The notes below the pieces were generated by a model, which saw only the letters and a program-made list of their open reading frames with translations, had not been told where the DNA came from and did no database searches. DNA of 64,000 bases from positions 992,001 through 1,056,000 of the forward strand of contig NZ_CP014844.1 of the NCBI RefSeq assembly GCF_001598055.1. The letters are read 5' to 3'. The stretch comes from Cupriavidus nantongensis. Lineage in GTDB: Bacteria > Pseudomonadota > Gammaproteobacteria > Burkholderiales > Burkholderiaceae. The first letter of the stretch is position 1. Every line of letters starts with the position of its first letter. Position numbers and translations under genes: made by a program. Below are positions 17,782 to 26,027 of this stretch, piece by piece.

Positions 17782-20040
17782 ATGCGTATCCGAGGCATCG
17801 AAGCCCTGGCCGGCGGCCAGGCAGGCAACAGCGGCGAAGCGCGTGCCGACGCCGGCATGGCGACGCTCGACCGCCGCAGTTTTCTCAAGCTGACCGGCCT
17901 GGCCGGCGGCGGGCTGGCGCTGGGCGTGGCACCGCTGGCGCAGGCGCAGGAGGGCGGCAAGCCCAAGGCGCCGCCGGCGGCGCCGCAGGCGTTCCTGATC
18001 ATCGCGCCGGACAACACCGTGACCGTGGCCGTGAACCGGCTCGAATTCGGCCAGGGCGTGCATACCGCGCTGCCGATGGCGCTGGCCGAAGAGCTGGATG
18101 CGGACTGGCGCAACGTGCGCGCGGCGCTGGCCCCGGCGGGCGATCCGTACAAGGACCCCGGCTTCGGCATGCAGATGACCGGCGGCTCCACCGCGCTGAA
18201 CCACTCGTTCCAGCAGTACCGCGAACTGGGCGCGCGCGCCCGCGCGATGCTGGTCGCGGCCGCGGCGCAGCGCTGGAAGGTCGATCCGGCCAGCTGCCAG
18301 GTCGAGCAGGGCGTGATCACCTCCGGCAGCCAGCGCGCCACCTTCGGCGAACTGGCGCCGGCGGCGATGGAGATGCCGGTGCCGCAGCAGGTCAAGCTGA
18401 AAGACCCGGCGCAGTTCCGCATCGTCGGCAAGCCCACGCCGCGGCTGGATGCGCGCGGCAAGATGGAGGCGACCACGCCGTTCGGCATCGACACCCAGCT
18501 CAAGGGCATGGTGGTGGCGGTGGTGGCGCGTCCGCCGCGCTTCGGTGGCAAGGTCAAGAGCTTCAGCGCCGACAAGGCGCGTGCGGTGCCGGGCGTGCGC
18601 GGCGTGCTGCAGGTGCCGGTCGACCGCGGCGGCAGCGGCGTGGCCGTGATCGCCAGCGGCTACTGGCCGGCCAAGATGGGCCGCGATGCGCTCGAGGTCC
18701 AGTGGGAAGATGCTGGCTCTAAGGTCTCGTCGCAGGCCCTGTTCGATGAATACGCGAAGCTGGCCGGCCAGCCCGGCACGGTCGCGCGCGCGGGCGAGGG
18801 CAATATCGCCGCTGCCATCAGCGGTGCGCCGCGCAAGATCGAGGCCGATTTCCGCTTCCCCTACCTGGCGCACGCGCCGATGGAGCCGCTGAACTGCACG
18901 CTGCAGCCCGAGGTGGCCGGCGGCAAGGTGCAGTCGGTCAGGGTCTGGGTGGGCTCGCAGTTCCAGACCGTAGACCAGGCCGCGGTGGCGCGTACGCTCG
19001 GGCTGGCGCCGGACAAGGTGGTGCTCAACACCATGATGGCCGGCGGCGGCTTCGGCCGGCGCGCGGTGCCGAGCTCCGACTACATCGTCGAAGCGGCCAA
19101 CGTGCTCAAGGCCTGGGTCGCCGCGGGGCACACCGAGCCGCTCAAGGTGGTGTGGAGCCGCGAGGACGATATCCGCGGCGGCTACTACCGCCCGCTGCAC
19201 CTGCACCGCGCCCGCATCGGCCTGGATGCGCAGGGCAAGGTGGTGGGCTGGCAGCACACCATCGTCGGCCAGTCGATCCTGAAGGGCACGCCGTTCGAGC
19301 CCTTCATGGTCAAGAACGGCGTCGACGCCACCATGACCGAAGGCATTGTCGAGAACGACTACGACCTGCCGCTGCAGATGTCGGTGCACCACCCGCAGGT
19401 GGACGTGCCGGTGCTGTGGTGGCGCTCGGTCGGCAATACGCACACCGCCTTCGTCAAGGAAACGCTGGCCGACGAGATGGCCGCCGCCGCGAAGCAGGAC
19501 CCGGTGGCGTTCCGCCTGGCGCGGCTCGACGAGAAGAAGCACGCGCGCCATCGCGCCGCGCTGCAGCTGGCGGTGGAGAAGTCCGGCTACGGCAAGCGCA
19601 AGCTGCCCAAGGGGCATGCCTGGGGCGTGGCGGTGCATGAGTCGTTCAGCACCGTGGTGGCCTATGTGGTCGACGTCTCGCTGGTCAAGGGCGAGCCGCG
19701 CGTGCATCGCGTCACCGCCGGCGTGCATGCCAACCGCGTGGTCAATCCGTTGTCGGCCGAAGCCCAGATCCAGGGTGCGTGCGTGTTCGGGCTGGCCATG
19801 ACGCGGCCGGGGTTTGCCATCGAGATCGAGAACGGCGCGGTGAAGAACAGCAACTTCACGGACTTTCCGCCGCCGCGCATCACCGACGCGCCGGTGGTCG
19901 ACGTGTTCTTCGTGCCGTCGCAGGACAACCCGACCGGGCTGGGTGAACCCGGCGTGCCGCCGATTGCGCCGGCGGTGGCCAATGCGCTGTTCACGCTGAC
20001 CGGCAAGCGCCAGCGGCAACTGCCGTTTGTGATGGCCTGA
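17782..20040 (+). CDS. Molybdopterin-binding large subunit, xanthine dehydrogenase family (IorB-like)
   Basis: 752 residues. An N-terminal twin-arginine signal (DRRSFLKLTGLAGGGLALG, about residues 30-50) indicates export of the folded cofactor-loaded enzyme to the periplasm. The rest matches IorB-type subunits: LEFGQGVHTALPMALAEELD, GGGFGRR and GLGEPGVPPIAPAVANAL are molybdopterin-cytosine-dinucleotide-binding and active-site segments. No FAD subunit is encoded nearby, so electrons probably go to a c-type cytochrome. Substrate (N-heterocycle, aldehyde or other) is unknown. An open frame extends upstream, but the Tat-containing ATG start at 17782 is preferred. Confidence 0.93.
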   Translation: MRIRGIEALAGGQAGNSGEARADAGMATLDRRSFLKLTGLAGGGLALGVAPLAQAQEGGKPKAPPAAPQAFLIIAPDNTVTVAVNRLEFGQGVHTALPMALAEELDADWRNVRAALAPAGDPYKDPGFGMQMTGGSTALNHSFQQYRELGARARAMLVAAAAQRWKVDPASCQVEQGVITSGSQRATFGELAPAAMEMPVPQQVKLKDPAQFRIVGKPTPRLDARGKMEATTPFGIDTQLKGMVVAVVARPPRFGGKVKSFSADKARAVPGVRGVLQVPVDRGGSGVAVIASGYWPAKMGRDALEVQWEDAGSKVSSQALFDEYAKLAGQPGTVARAGEGNIAAAISGAPRKIEADFRFPYLAHAPMEPLNCTLQPEVAGGKVQSVRVWVGSQFQTVDQAAVARTLGLAPDKVVLNTMMAGGGFGRRAVPSSDYIVEAANVLKAWVAAGHTEPLKVVWSREDDIRGGYYRPLHLHRARIGLDAQGKVVGWQHTIVGQSILKGTPFEPFMVKNGVDATMTEGIVENDYDLPLQMSVHHPQVDVPVLWWRSVGNTHTAFVKETLADEMAAAAKQDPVAFRLARLDEKKHARHRAALQLAVEKSGYGKRKLPKGHAWGVAVHESFSTVVAYVVDVSLVKGEPRVHRVTAGVHANRVVNPLSAEAQIQGACVFGLAMTRPGFAIEIENGAVKNSNFTDFPPPRITDAPVVDVFFVPSQDNPTGLGEPGVPPIAPAVANALFTLTGKRQRQLPFVMA

Positions 20041-20253
20041 GCGCGGCAGGGCAGGCGGACGGGCGGCACTGGCGCTGTTGTAATCGCGCCCGTGCCCGCC
20101 CGGCCGTGGCAGCACCCTATTGCCTTTGCGGGGCGAGCCGCGTAGAACGGGTAAAACCGCGCGCGCCAGGCTGCGCGGCAAGAACCCCCGCATCGCCCCC
20201 GCCGCCGCGTATCGCGCTGCCCGGGTGCCGTGCCCGGAGACCGAGGTGTGATC

Positions 20254-20541
20254 ATGGAGACCCAGGAAAGTACCCTGACGCTGGCGCTGATGACCCAGCC
20301 CGCGCGCATCCGCATCTGCCGCGCGCTGCTCGAAGCCGGCGAGGCCGGCCTGCCGGCCACCGACCTGGCGCAGGTGGCGCAACTGAGCCTGGGGCGCGCC
20401 GGCCATGTGTTCTCGGAGCTGGTACAGGCCGACGTGCTGGCGCTGTCGATCCAGGAGCGGCGGGTCTGCTACGTGCTGAAGGCGCGGCGCGCCGTCACCG
20501 AAGCGCTGGGCTATATCGACGCCAGCGGACTGGCCGACTGA
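20254..20541 (+). CDS. Small winged-helix regulator, ArsR-like
   Basis: 95 residues starting METQESTLTLALMTQPARIRICRALLE. The helix-turn-helix (LPATDLAQVAQLSLGRAGHVFSELVQADVL) and wing (ALSIQERRVCYVLKAR) follow the ArsR pattern, but no metal-binding cysteine pair of the ArsR/SmtB type is seen. Ligand and targets are unknown; it lies 213 bases downstream of the Mo-hydroxylase genes in the same direction. A strong stem-loop follows the stop. Confidence 0.75.
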   Translation: METQESTLTLALMTQPARIRICRALLEAGEAGLPATDLAQVAQLSLGRAGHVFSELVQADVLALSIQERRVCYVLKARRAVTEALGYIDASGLAD

Positions 20542-20546
20542 CACGG

Positions 20547-20573
20547 CAAAACGGGCCCCGCGGGGCCCGTTTG
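20547..20573 (+). terminator. Stem-loop terminator
   Basis: CAAAACGGGCCCCGCGGGGCCCGTTTG: a GC-rich perfect stem (ACGGGCCCC / GGGGCCCGT) with flanking A and T runs, directly after the ArsR-like gene. The symmetry suggests it can work in both directions, also serving the convergent gene at 20607. Confidence 0.75.
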
Positions 20574-20606
20574 CATTGCGCGGCAGTGTGCGCCGCGACC
20601 GCTGCG

Positions 20607-21011
20607 TCACTGCTTGGGCGCAGCCATCTCCTGGCGTGCCGCTGCATCCGCCGCCTTGTTCTCGACCTTGCGTTCCTGTTTGGCAGCGCCGACTTCGTCC
20701 TTGTACTCGCCCTTGGCGGCCTTTTTCTTCCCCTTGTATTCGGCGGCAGCCTGCGCGCGTGCTTCGCGGCGCTCGACCAGCGGATCCTTCGGCGGCTGGA
20801 TCTGCGTCACGCCGGGCGCGACGCCGGTGCCGGCGGGGCTGGCCGCGGTGGCGGGCACGGCAGGCGTGGCCGGCATGCCCTGCGCGGCGGGGGTGGCCGG
20901 GGTGGCGGGCGTGGCGGTCTGTGCGATGGCCGCGGCGCAGCTGAGGCCTGCCAGGCCTGCCGCAATCACGCTGGCGATTCGGGTATGGCGAGCGGGTTGT
21001 TTCGGATCCAT
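20607..21011 (-). CDS. Secreted low-complexity protein of unknown function
   Basis: 134 residues, ATG preceded by GGAGG. A clear Sec signal peptide (residues 1-30, ending in AAAIAQ) is followed by an Ala/Thr/Pro-rich stretch with repeated ATP units, then a charged Lys/Glu/Ala-rich C-terminal half (AAEYKGKKKAAKGEYKDEVGAA) likely to be helical. Similar small periplasmic proteins are common in Burkholderiales. No function can be assigned. Confidence 0.75.
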   Translation of the reverse strand: MDPKQPARHTRIASVIAAGLAGLSCAAAIAQTATPATPATPAAQGMPATPAVPATAASPAGTGVAPGVTQIQPPKDPLVERREARAQAAAEYKGKKKAAKGEYKDEVGAAKQERKVENKAADAAARQEMAAPKQ

Positions 21012-21293
21012 GGAATACCTCCAGGGTTAGGGTCGGAAGCGCCGGCCGGTGGGTCCGGCGCAACGTTTGCCGCACATGCCTGCCTGGCGGGCCCGGCGGC
21101 GACAAGGCCAGTCTAGGCAGCGGCCGGGCTTCGCGCTGTCGGGCTGGCGCCGATGAGGCGCCGGAATTGCTCCTACAAGACGCTCCTGCAAGCTCCGCCA
21201 TGGCCGCGCCGGCACACCGTTTCAGCTGCCTTGCATTTCCTTTAATTCAGCGGCAAGAAGATTCACTTCTGCCGACGCGGCACTTCCGCCACC

Positions 21294-22163
21294 ATGGCCC
21301 CCACGAAAGCGTGACGCCGCGGCGCCAGTGCGGTGCTGACGCTGATGTCGTTCGCGGTCGTGCCGGACCTGGCTTCCAGTTCGCTTTTGATCAGCAGTGC
21401 CAGCACCGACAACCCCGACCTGACCCTGCGGCAGCTCGGCGGGGGCTTTACGCTGAGCCAGTCGTTTCCGCTCTATCTGGAAGGGTCGATCGCCTACAAC
21501 CGCTACGACCCCGCCTTTGTCGTCTCCCACGGGCTGGAATCCCGCAGGCTGCAGGCCAAGTGGAACACCTTCGCCGGCACCGTTGGCATCGGCTGGGATT
21601 TTCCGCTGATCCCCAGCAAGGAACTGGTGTTCCGCCCGATCTTCAACGCCTCGATCGGCCGCGTCGCCAGCGACCTGTCCATCGCCCGGTTCGCGGTCGA
21701 GCACAAGACCGACCGCGACATCGCCTTCCTCGACGACGGCGCGATGAATGCCTATGGCCTGGGCGGATCGGTGATGCTCGACTGGGAAAGCCACGGCGAC
21801 AACCGCGATATCGACGTCGAGCTGCGCTATACCAACATCTACCTGCGCAGCTTCGGCACCTCGTCGGGCGTAGAGGCTTCGTCTGCCGCGCAGACCGCCA
21901 GCCTGTACGCGCGCTGGCGCGCCCCGACCGGCATGCGCGCGCTCGACCGGCCGGTGCGCTACGTGCTGGAGCTGTCGCACTCGCATTACTTCGGCAACCA
22001 GGCCGGGGCGCTCGGGTTCAACTACCTCACCACGCTGGGCACCGGCCTGGAACTCGACACCAGCGCCCACGAAGTGTTCGTGACCCGGATCCGCGCGGTG
22101 GTGCGCTATGTCTTCGGCAACAACGTCTCGGGCGTGTCGTTTGGCCTGGCCGCGAGTTTCTAG
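21294..22163 (+). pseudogene. Outer-membrane beta-barrel protein with an in-frame stop in its signal peptide
   Basis: From 21315 to 22163 the frame encodes an autotransporter-type beta-barrel with alternating strands ending in aromatic residues (GGGFTLSQSFPLYLEGSIAYNR, LELSHSHYFGN) and the typical C-terminal phenylalanine (SFGLAASF). An ATG at 21294 reads MAPTKA, then TGA at 21312-21314, then RRGASAVLTLMSFAVV in the same frame. With a sense codon in place of the TGA, this would be a normal signal peptide with basic start and hydrophobic core. Restarts at GTG 21333 or ATG 21345 lack ribosome-binding sites and the basic start. Either the gene is inactivated by one base change (for example CGA to TGA), or translation starts unusually. 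Confidence 0.6.
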
Positions 22164-22193
22164 CGCTGCGCGCCTGTCCCGGCAGCGCCGGGG

Positions 22194-22880
22194 CTATCGC
22201 TTTCGGGGTACAGCCGACGGCGCGCCGGCATCAATGGCCGGCACGATCACCGCAACGGCGTCACGGACCAGCGCATCGATCTCCGAGTCGTCCGGACGGA
22301 TGCCGGTGGCCAGCGTACGGTGCAGCACGCTGGCCAGCACCATGCCATGGAACAGCCGGGCGCTGACCTCGGGGCTGGCCGAGAGCCGCGTGCCTTTGGC
22401 CTGCTGGCTGCCAAGGAACGCCGCCACATAGGCGCAGGTCGCCGCCGGCCCGCGCGTATACCAGGCCTTCCCCAACGCGGGAAAGCGCCGCGATTCCGCG
22501 AAGATCAGCCGCAGGAACGCCAGGTGGCGTTCTTCCAGCAATGACTGGAGGAAGCTGTGTGCGATCTTGTCGAGCCCCTGCGCCGCATCACAGTGCGACA
22601 CATCGACACCCTTCTCCGTCTTTTCCAGGAAGCGGTCGCACAGCCGCTCCACCACCGCCACGAACAAACCGTCCTTGCCGCCGAAAAAGCTGTAGACGTT
22701 GGTCTTGGAGCCCCCGCACGCCTTGACGATGTCGTCCAGGCTGACGCCGTCGTAGCCGTGCTCGAGAAACATGTCGGCGGCCGTGCTCAGGATCAGGGCA
22801 CGCTTCTCTTCGCCACGGCGCGTCATGCGTTGGGGCGGGCGGTGCGAAGGGGTGGCGGTATTGCTTGCGGGTGATGCCAT
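22194..22880 (-). CDS. TetR/AcrR family regulator
   Basis: 228 residues from the ATG at 22880 (an upstream extension lacks protein character). The N-terminal helix-turn-helix reads KRALILSTAADMFLEHGYDGVSLDDIVKACGGSKTNVYSFFGGKDGLF cut in blocks typical of TetR/AcrR. The C-terminal ligand domain (LARL-type helices, SARLFHGMVLASVLHRTL) resembles AcrR C-terminal TetR_C types. It is divergent from the small secreted protein at 23111; a perfect 14-bp palindrome lies between them, the likely operator for both. Confidence 0.9.
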   Translation of the reverse strand: MASPASNTATPSHRPPQRMTRRGEEKRALILSTAADMFLEHGYDGVSLDDIVKACGGSKTNVYSFFGGKDGLFVAVVERLCDRFLEKTEKGVDVSHCDAAQGLDKIAHSFLQSLLEERHLAFLRLIFAESRRFPALGKAWYTRGPAATCAYVAAFLGSQQAKGTRLSASPEVSARLFHGMVLASVLHRTLATGIRPDDSEIDALVRDAVAVIVPAIDAGAPSAVPRKR

Positions 22881-23013
22881 CGGGTAGCCGGGGGTGACAA
22901 AGGGCGGGCGCTGGCGCCCCGCGCAGTCTACCAAATGCGTGCGCCATCCAAGCGACCGCCAAGCCGCCGCCGACTTCTTCAAAGAATTTGATAAATATTC
23001 TCTAACTATTTTA

Positions 23014-23027
23014 GTACCGTACGGTAC
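23014..23027. promoter_or_regulatory. Perfect 14-bp palindrome, probable TetR operator
   Basis: GTACCGTACGGTAC reads the same on both strands, with ACGGT repeated just beyond. It is centred in an AT-rich promoter-like stretch between the TetR gene and the divergent secreted-protein gene. TetR-family proteins bind palindromes of this size and often repress their own gene together with a divergent target. Confidence 0.7.
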
Positions 23028-23110
23028 GGTTTAAGTATATTCGAGTCGTGGAAGGCGAGAGGAAGGTGCCCCGCTGCCACGAGTTCTTCTCAATGGAAAA
23101 GGAGTATGTG

Positions 23111-23413
23111 ATGAAAAAAGCATCGATTGGCGCAGCACTGATCACGGTGGTGGCGGCCGGGGCGCAAGCCGCGGTGCGTGCCCCCGAGGTCTACACGAAC
23201 GGCGGGCATGTCGAGGCACTGCGGCGTTCGCAGTCGGGCCGCCTGGCTGAGGAGCAGTTTCGCCGGATTGCCGTACGTAAGGCAGATCCGTTCACGGATG
23301 GTGCGCGGCAAATGGATCCGTTCACCGACGGCGCAGTGCGCCAGGTGGATTTGTTCACCGACAGCGCCCTCGCAAGGATCGGCAGCGCAGACCCGTTCAC
23401 GGATGGCGCCTGA
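23111..23413 (+). CDS. Small secreted protein with four DPFTDGA-type repeats
   Basis: 100 residues, ATG preceded by GGAG with 6-base spacing. A Sec signal peptide (residues 1-20, MKKASIGAALITVVAAGAQA) is followed by a short charged region, then four copies of the heptad D-P/L-F-T-D-G/S-A at residues 59-65, 69-75, 80-86 and 94-100, the last at the exact C-terminus. The repeats are conserved as protein while their codons vary, suggesting selection. Asp/Thr-rich loops could bind a metal or a partner protein, but no known domain was recognised. Probable control by the divergent TetR regulator. Confidence 0.75.
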   Translation: MKKASIGAALITVVAAGAQAAVRAPEVYTNGGHVEALRRSQSGRLAEEQFRRIAVRKADPFTDGARQMDPFTDGAVRQVDLFTDSALARIGSADPFTDGA

Positions 23414-23536
23414 ACGGCAAGCCGGCCCTGCATGGCGAAGGGCAGTGCCGGTCGCACGTGACGATGGCGGGTGCGGGTTTACCGTTCTTGCGGAGTCCTG
23501 CACCTCCACCTAAAATAATTCGCATATCGCATTGTG

Positions 23537-23551
23537 TTGCGCGTAGCGCAA
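23537..23551. promoter_or_regulatory. Palindrome before the lyase gene, possible regulator site
   Basis: TTGCGC-GTA-GCGCAA, a perfect 6-bp inverted repeat with a 3-base spacer, ending 14 bases before the GTG start of the lyase gene. IclR-family regulators bind inverted repeats of similar size near their target promoters, and the cluster's IclR gene lies at 26893. Assignment to that regulator is a guess. Confidence 0.4.
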
Positions 23552-23565
23552 AAACGGAGACGAAC

Positions 23566-24363
23566 GTGGCGGAGACGAAACACCCCCGGGCAGCCGGGCA
23601 GACCAGCATCGCGCATGTGGACGTCCATGGCGTGTCGGTACATGGCAAAGACCTGAGCGAGGCCCTGATAGGCAAGACCGGCTTCACCGCCTATTTCCTG
23701 TTCCTGCTGACCGGCCGCGAGCCTGACGCCAAGCTGGTGGCGATCACCGATGCCTGCCTCGTCGCAATCGCCGAGCATGGCCTGGTCCCCTCGGTGCAGG
23801 CCGCGCGCATGACGCTGGCAGCCGCGCCGGATGCGTTGCAGGGCGCGGTCGCGGCTGGTGTGCTGGGTTGCGGCTCGGTGATCCTGGGCGCATCGGAAAG
23901 CGCGGGCCAGCTGCTCGCGGAAGTGCTTGCCGGCCGGGAACACGGCACGCTGGCCGAAAGCGCCAACTCCGTGGTCCGGGCCGTGCGCCAGGCGCGCAAG
24001 CCGCTGCCCGGCTTTGGCCATCCAACGCACAAGCTGGGGGATCCGCGCGCGCATCGGCTGCTGGCCATCGCGCGTGAGCTGGATATCGCCGGCGACCATG
24101 TGGCCGCGCTGGAAGCGGTAGCCGCCGCCGTGCCGGAGCACTACAGCAAGCCCCTCCCGCTCAATGTTTCGGGCGCGATCCCCGCCGTGCTGCTGGACGC
24201 CGGCTATCCCGCCACCGCGCTCAAGGGCGTGCCGCTGCTGGCGCGCGTGGCCAGCCTGATCGCCCACTTGCAGGAGGAACGCCGCCAGCCCATCGGCTTC
24301 ATCCTGGCCGATGCCGCCGAACACGCCATCGCCTACAGCGCCGCGCCGGCGCAAGCATCATGA
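23566..24363 (+). CDS. Short citrate-synthase-fold lyase (citryl-CoA lyase-like)
   Basis: 265 residues from a GTG at 23566 with GGAG six bases upstream. It is a compact citrate-synthase-superfamily protein: the two histidine motifs (AIAEHGL, His71; PGFGHPTHKLGDPR, His152) and the LPLNVSGAIPAVLLDAG segment are present. The length is close to citryl-CoA lyase (about 260) rather than full citrate synthase (about 430). Such enzymes cleave or form a CoA thioester of a 3-hydroxy-3-carboxy acid, releasing acetyl-CoA and a 2-oxo acid. Its stop overlaps the CoA ligase start (ATGA), arguing that it acts on the ligase product. Confidence 0.8.
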   Translation: MAETKHPRAAGQTSIAHVDVHGVSVHGKDLSEALIGKTGFTAYFLFLLTGREPDAKLVAITDACLVAIAEHGLVPSVQAARMTLAAAPDALQGAVAAGVLGCGSVILGASESAGQLLAEVLAGREHGTLAESANSVVRAVRQARKPLPGFGHPTHKLGDPRAHRLLAIARELDIAGDHVAALEAVAAAVPEHYSKPLPLNVSGAIPAVLLDAGYPATALKGVPLLARVASLIAHLQEERRQPIGFILADAAEHAIAYSAAPAQAS

Positions 24364-26006
24364 ATGCGCCCGCCAACCACATCGGCACGATGGCGCCGCT
24401 CGACGTGCTCAGGCAGTACCCGGCGCACGGCTTCACGCTGACCGGTTTCCTCGCGGTCCGCGTGGCGACGCATCCGGACAAGCCGGCATTGCTGTTCGAG
24501 GGCCACACCTGGAGCTATCGCGAGCTCGATGCGCGGATCGCGCGAGCCGCGCGATGGCTGGCGCAGGCCATGCACGTGCGCCGCGGCGACCGCGTCGGCG
24601 TGCTGTCCGCCAACCATCCGTCCACGGTCGTGCTGATGTTCGCGCTGGCGCGCCTCGGCGCGACCATGGTGCCGGCCAACCCGGAATACCGCCTGGACGA
24701 GGCGCTGTACGTGTTCGAGCATGCGCAGGTGTGCGGGCTGGTGTGCGCGCCGGCCACGCTGGAAACCGGCGCGGCCATCGCCCGCGCGCTCGGCGGCGAA
24801 GTCTGGCTGTGCGCCAACGAGCCCGGCGACCATGGCGTGCCGACGTTGGCGCAGTCGATGGCGGCGGACACCGGTGAGTTTGCCGACGAACTTGCCGACC
24901 ACGGCAGCGACCGGGACACCGCGCTGATCATCTACACCTCCGGCACCACGGGCTTTCCCAAGGGCGCGATGCACAGCCACCGCGGCTACGTGCTGACCGC
25001 CGAAGCCTTCGTCGGCCGGCTGCAGCTGCAGCCCGACGAGCGCGTGATGTGCGTGATGCCGCTGTTCCATATCAATGCGCTGATGTATTCGGTGGGCGGG
25101 GCGCTGGCATGCGGCGGCTGCCTGGTGCTGATGCGCAGGTTCTCGGCGTCGTCGTTCTGGCGCTTTGCCGCCGAGACCGGCGCGACCGAGGTGAACCTGG
25201 TGGCCGCGGCCGGCAGCATCCTGGCCCGGCGCCCGCGGGCCGAGTTCGTGCCCGGCCACCGCATCACCAAGATGTTTATCGCGCCGCAGACCGAGGAAAT
25301 GGTGCGCGTGATGAAGCACGAGTTCCACGTGCCGCGCCTGATCGAATGCTACGGCATGACGGAAATCCCGGGCGTGATCGCCAATCCGTTCGACGGCCCG
25401 CACAAGCTCGGCACCATGGGCCTGATCTCGCCGCATCCGGATCCGGCGGTGCCGCTGCCGCAGGCCCGCATCGTAGATGACGAGGGCGGCGAAGTGGCTC
25501 CCGGCGGCGAGGGCGAATTGCTGATCCGCACGCCCACGCTGATGCAAGGTTACTACCGCGACCCGGTGCAGACCGAGGCGGCGTTCCGCGACGGCTGGTT
25601 CGCCACCGGCGACCTGGTGCGCCAGGACGAGGACGGCTACTACGTCTTTGTCGCTCGCAAGAAGGATGTGATCCGGCGCAAGGGCGAGAACGTGTCGGGT
25701 GCCGAGCTCGACCGCATCTTCGGCGAACACCCGGCAGTGGAAGAAGCGGCGGCCATCGGCGTGCCGGCGGAACTTGGCGAAGAAGAAATCCTGCTGGCCG
25801 TGCAGTTTCGGACGGGCCAGGCGGCCGATGCGGCGGAGCTGCTTGCCTGGGCGCGCGGCCGGCTGGCCGTGCACAAGCTGCCGCGTTATATCGCCACCGT
25901 CGAGGCGATCCCCCACACACCGACGCACAAACCTGCCAAGCACAAGCTGAAGGCCGACCGGACGCTGCTGGCGCGCGCGGTTGACCTGTCGGCCACGGCC
26001 CAATAA
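24360..26006 (+). CDS. Acyl-CoA ligase, AMP-binding family
   Basis: 548 residues. The ATP-binding signature YTSGTTGFPKGAMHSHRGY (about residue 190), the YGMTEIPG motif, DGWFATGDLVRQDEDGYYVFVARKKDVIRRKGENVS and the C-terminal PTHKPAKHKLKAD identify an ANL-superfamily acid:CoA ligase. It activates a carboxylic acid through an acyl-adenylate. It is coupled by a 4-base overlap to the citryl-CoA-lyase-like gene and followed 21 bases later by a ring-cleaving dioxygenase, so the substrate is probably a ring-cleavage-derived di- or tricarboxylate or the incoming aromatic acid. Confidence 0.92.
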   Translation: MNAPANHIGTMAPLDVLRQYPAHGFTLTGFLAVRVATHPDKPALLFEGHTWSYRELDARIARAARWLAQAMHVRRGDRVGVLSANHPSTVVLMFALARLGATMVPANPEYRLDEALYVFEHAQVCGLVCAPATLETGAAIARALGGEVWLCANEPGDHGVPTLAQSMAADTGEFADELADHGSDRDTALIIYTSGTTGFPKGAMHSHRGYVLTAEAFVGRLQLQPDERVMCVMPLFHINALMYSVGGALACGGCLVLMRRFSASSFWRFAAETGATEVNLVAAAGSILARRPRAEFVPGHRITKMFIAPQTEEMVRVMKHEFHVPRLIECYGMTEIPGVIANPFDGPHKLGTMGLISPHPDPAVPLPQARIVDDEGGEVAPGGEGELLIRTPTLMQGYYRDPVQTEAAFRDGWFATGDLVRQDEDGYYVFVARKKDVIRRKGENVSGAELDRIFGEHPAVEEAAAIGVPAELGEEEILLAVQFRTGQAADAAELLAWARGRLAVHKLPRYIATVEAIPHTPTHKPAKHKLKADRTLLARAVDLSATAQ

Positions 26007-26027
26007 GCGCGAACCAACGAGACAACC

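Noticed and set aside
17737-21201. 1154-codon minus-strand frame opposite the Mo-hydroxylase genes
   Set aside because: Mirror frame of iorB-like and neighbouring genes; low-complexity His/Arg product.
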